A DNA stretch of 40,437 nt, from NCBI GenBank assembly GCA_030745755.1, contig JASLOA010000035.1:1-40437 (forward strand), written 5' to 3'. The stretch's first letter is position 1. Each line of letters starts with the position of its first letter. Both the position numbers and the translations under genes were made by a program. The notes beneath the pieces are model-generated. The model was not told the origin of the DNA. It was given only the letters and a program-made list of their open reading frames with translations, and did not search any database. Source of the DNA: Kiritimatiellia bacterium. GTDB lineage: Bacteria; Verrucomicrobiota; Kiritimatiellia; UBA8416; JABMPJ01. This document shows positions 40,299-40,437 of this stretch, one piece after another.

Positions 40299-40436
40299 GG
40301 CGTGTTGCCCAAATCGGAAAGCGCCTTCGGCGAGATGCTTCGGCAAGCTCAGCATGACAGTTCTCTAAGGAATTCGACTATCCCAAGAGTGTCATCCCGA
40401 GCGAAGTCGAGGGATCTCCTTTTGGGCAACACTCCG
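40299..40436. repeat. family A palindromic element, copy 3, reverse orientation
   Basis: GGCGTGTTGCCCAAA (40299-40313) and TTTGGGCAACACTCCG (40421-40436) are terminal inverted repeats. The interior carries the family A blocks in the opposite order to copies 1 and 2. It starts 8 bp after the glycosyltransferase stop. This is the best-preserved pair of ends in the window. Confidence 0.65.
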
Positions 40437-40437
40437 T

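Overview
The window reads as chromosomal DNA of a GC-rich Gram-negative bacterium. A secretin, ExbB/ExbD, a MltC-like lytic transglycosylase and many secreted proteins show the outer membrane. A PQQ-type propeller opening with a 'WPHWRG' motif, split pntA subunits, and several families of short palindromic interspersed repeats suggest the Planctomycetes-Verrucomicrobia-Chlamydiae/Kiritimatiellota/Lentisphaerota neighbourhood. That assignment is an inference from style; no rRNA gene is present to confirm it.

Layout. 1-771 is the end of an integrative element. It holds a truncated minus-strand gene, a palindromic operator-like site and a run of CGGTAGAC repeats (three pairs at 11-bp spacing), and stops in the 3' half of an elongator tRNA-Met. 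The matching 5' half lies at 803-832 on the other strand. 924-6377 carries a CaCA antiporter, a PQQ-type propeller protein, a LysM lytic transglycosylase and hisHF. 6378-6959 has no large gene but holds two repeats, a tiny ORF with a very strong ribosome binding site, and a clear terminator. 6960-13463 is a six-gene minus-strand run: FmdB zinc ribbon, secreted unknown, argH, exbB, exbD and a large TPR protein. 13682-18291 holds a TauE/SafE transporter, a deleted relic of a second one, a DciA-like protein and the three-gene pnt transhydrogenase. 18454-20804 is rpmE-prfA-prmC. 20890-25059 has a two-phosphatase-domain protein diverging from serA, which is translationally coupled to an ECF sigma factor and its zinc anti-sigma factor. 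25330-28964 is a small secretin operon. 29276-38305 is a minus-strand amino-acid block: hom, lysC, cimA, valS, an Lrp regulator and an aminotransferase. 38861-40291 is a GT-B glycosyltransferase.

Function. Most genes are housekeeping: histidine (hisHF), arginine (argH), serine (serA), aspartate-family and isoleucine (hom, lysC, cimA) synthesis, translation, redox balance and envelope work. ExbB/ExbD with the TPR protein probably forms a proton-driven envelope complex. The secretin, its GspC/PilP-like partner and a coiled-coil TPR protein look like part of a type II secretion or type IV pilus machine whose other parts lie elsewhere.

The unusual content is mainly non-coding. I see no complete undescribed multi-gene system. 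The best candidates for novelty are the split and inverted tRNA-Met att region with helically phased repeats, the orphan structured RNA with a short ORF at 6786-6938, the nested palindromic elements, the metallophosphoesterase-PHP fusion, and the serA-sigma-anti-sigma coupling.
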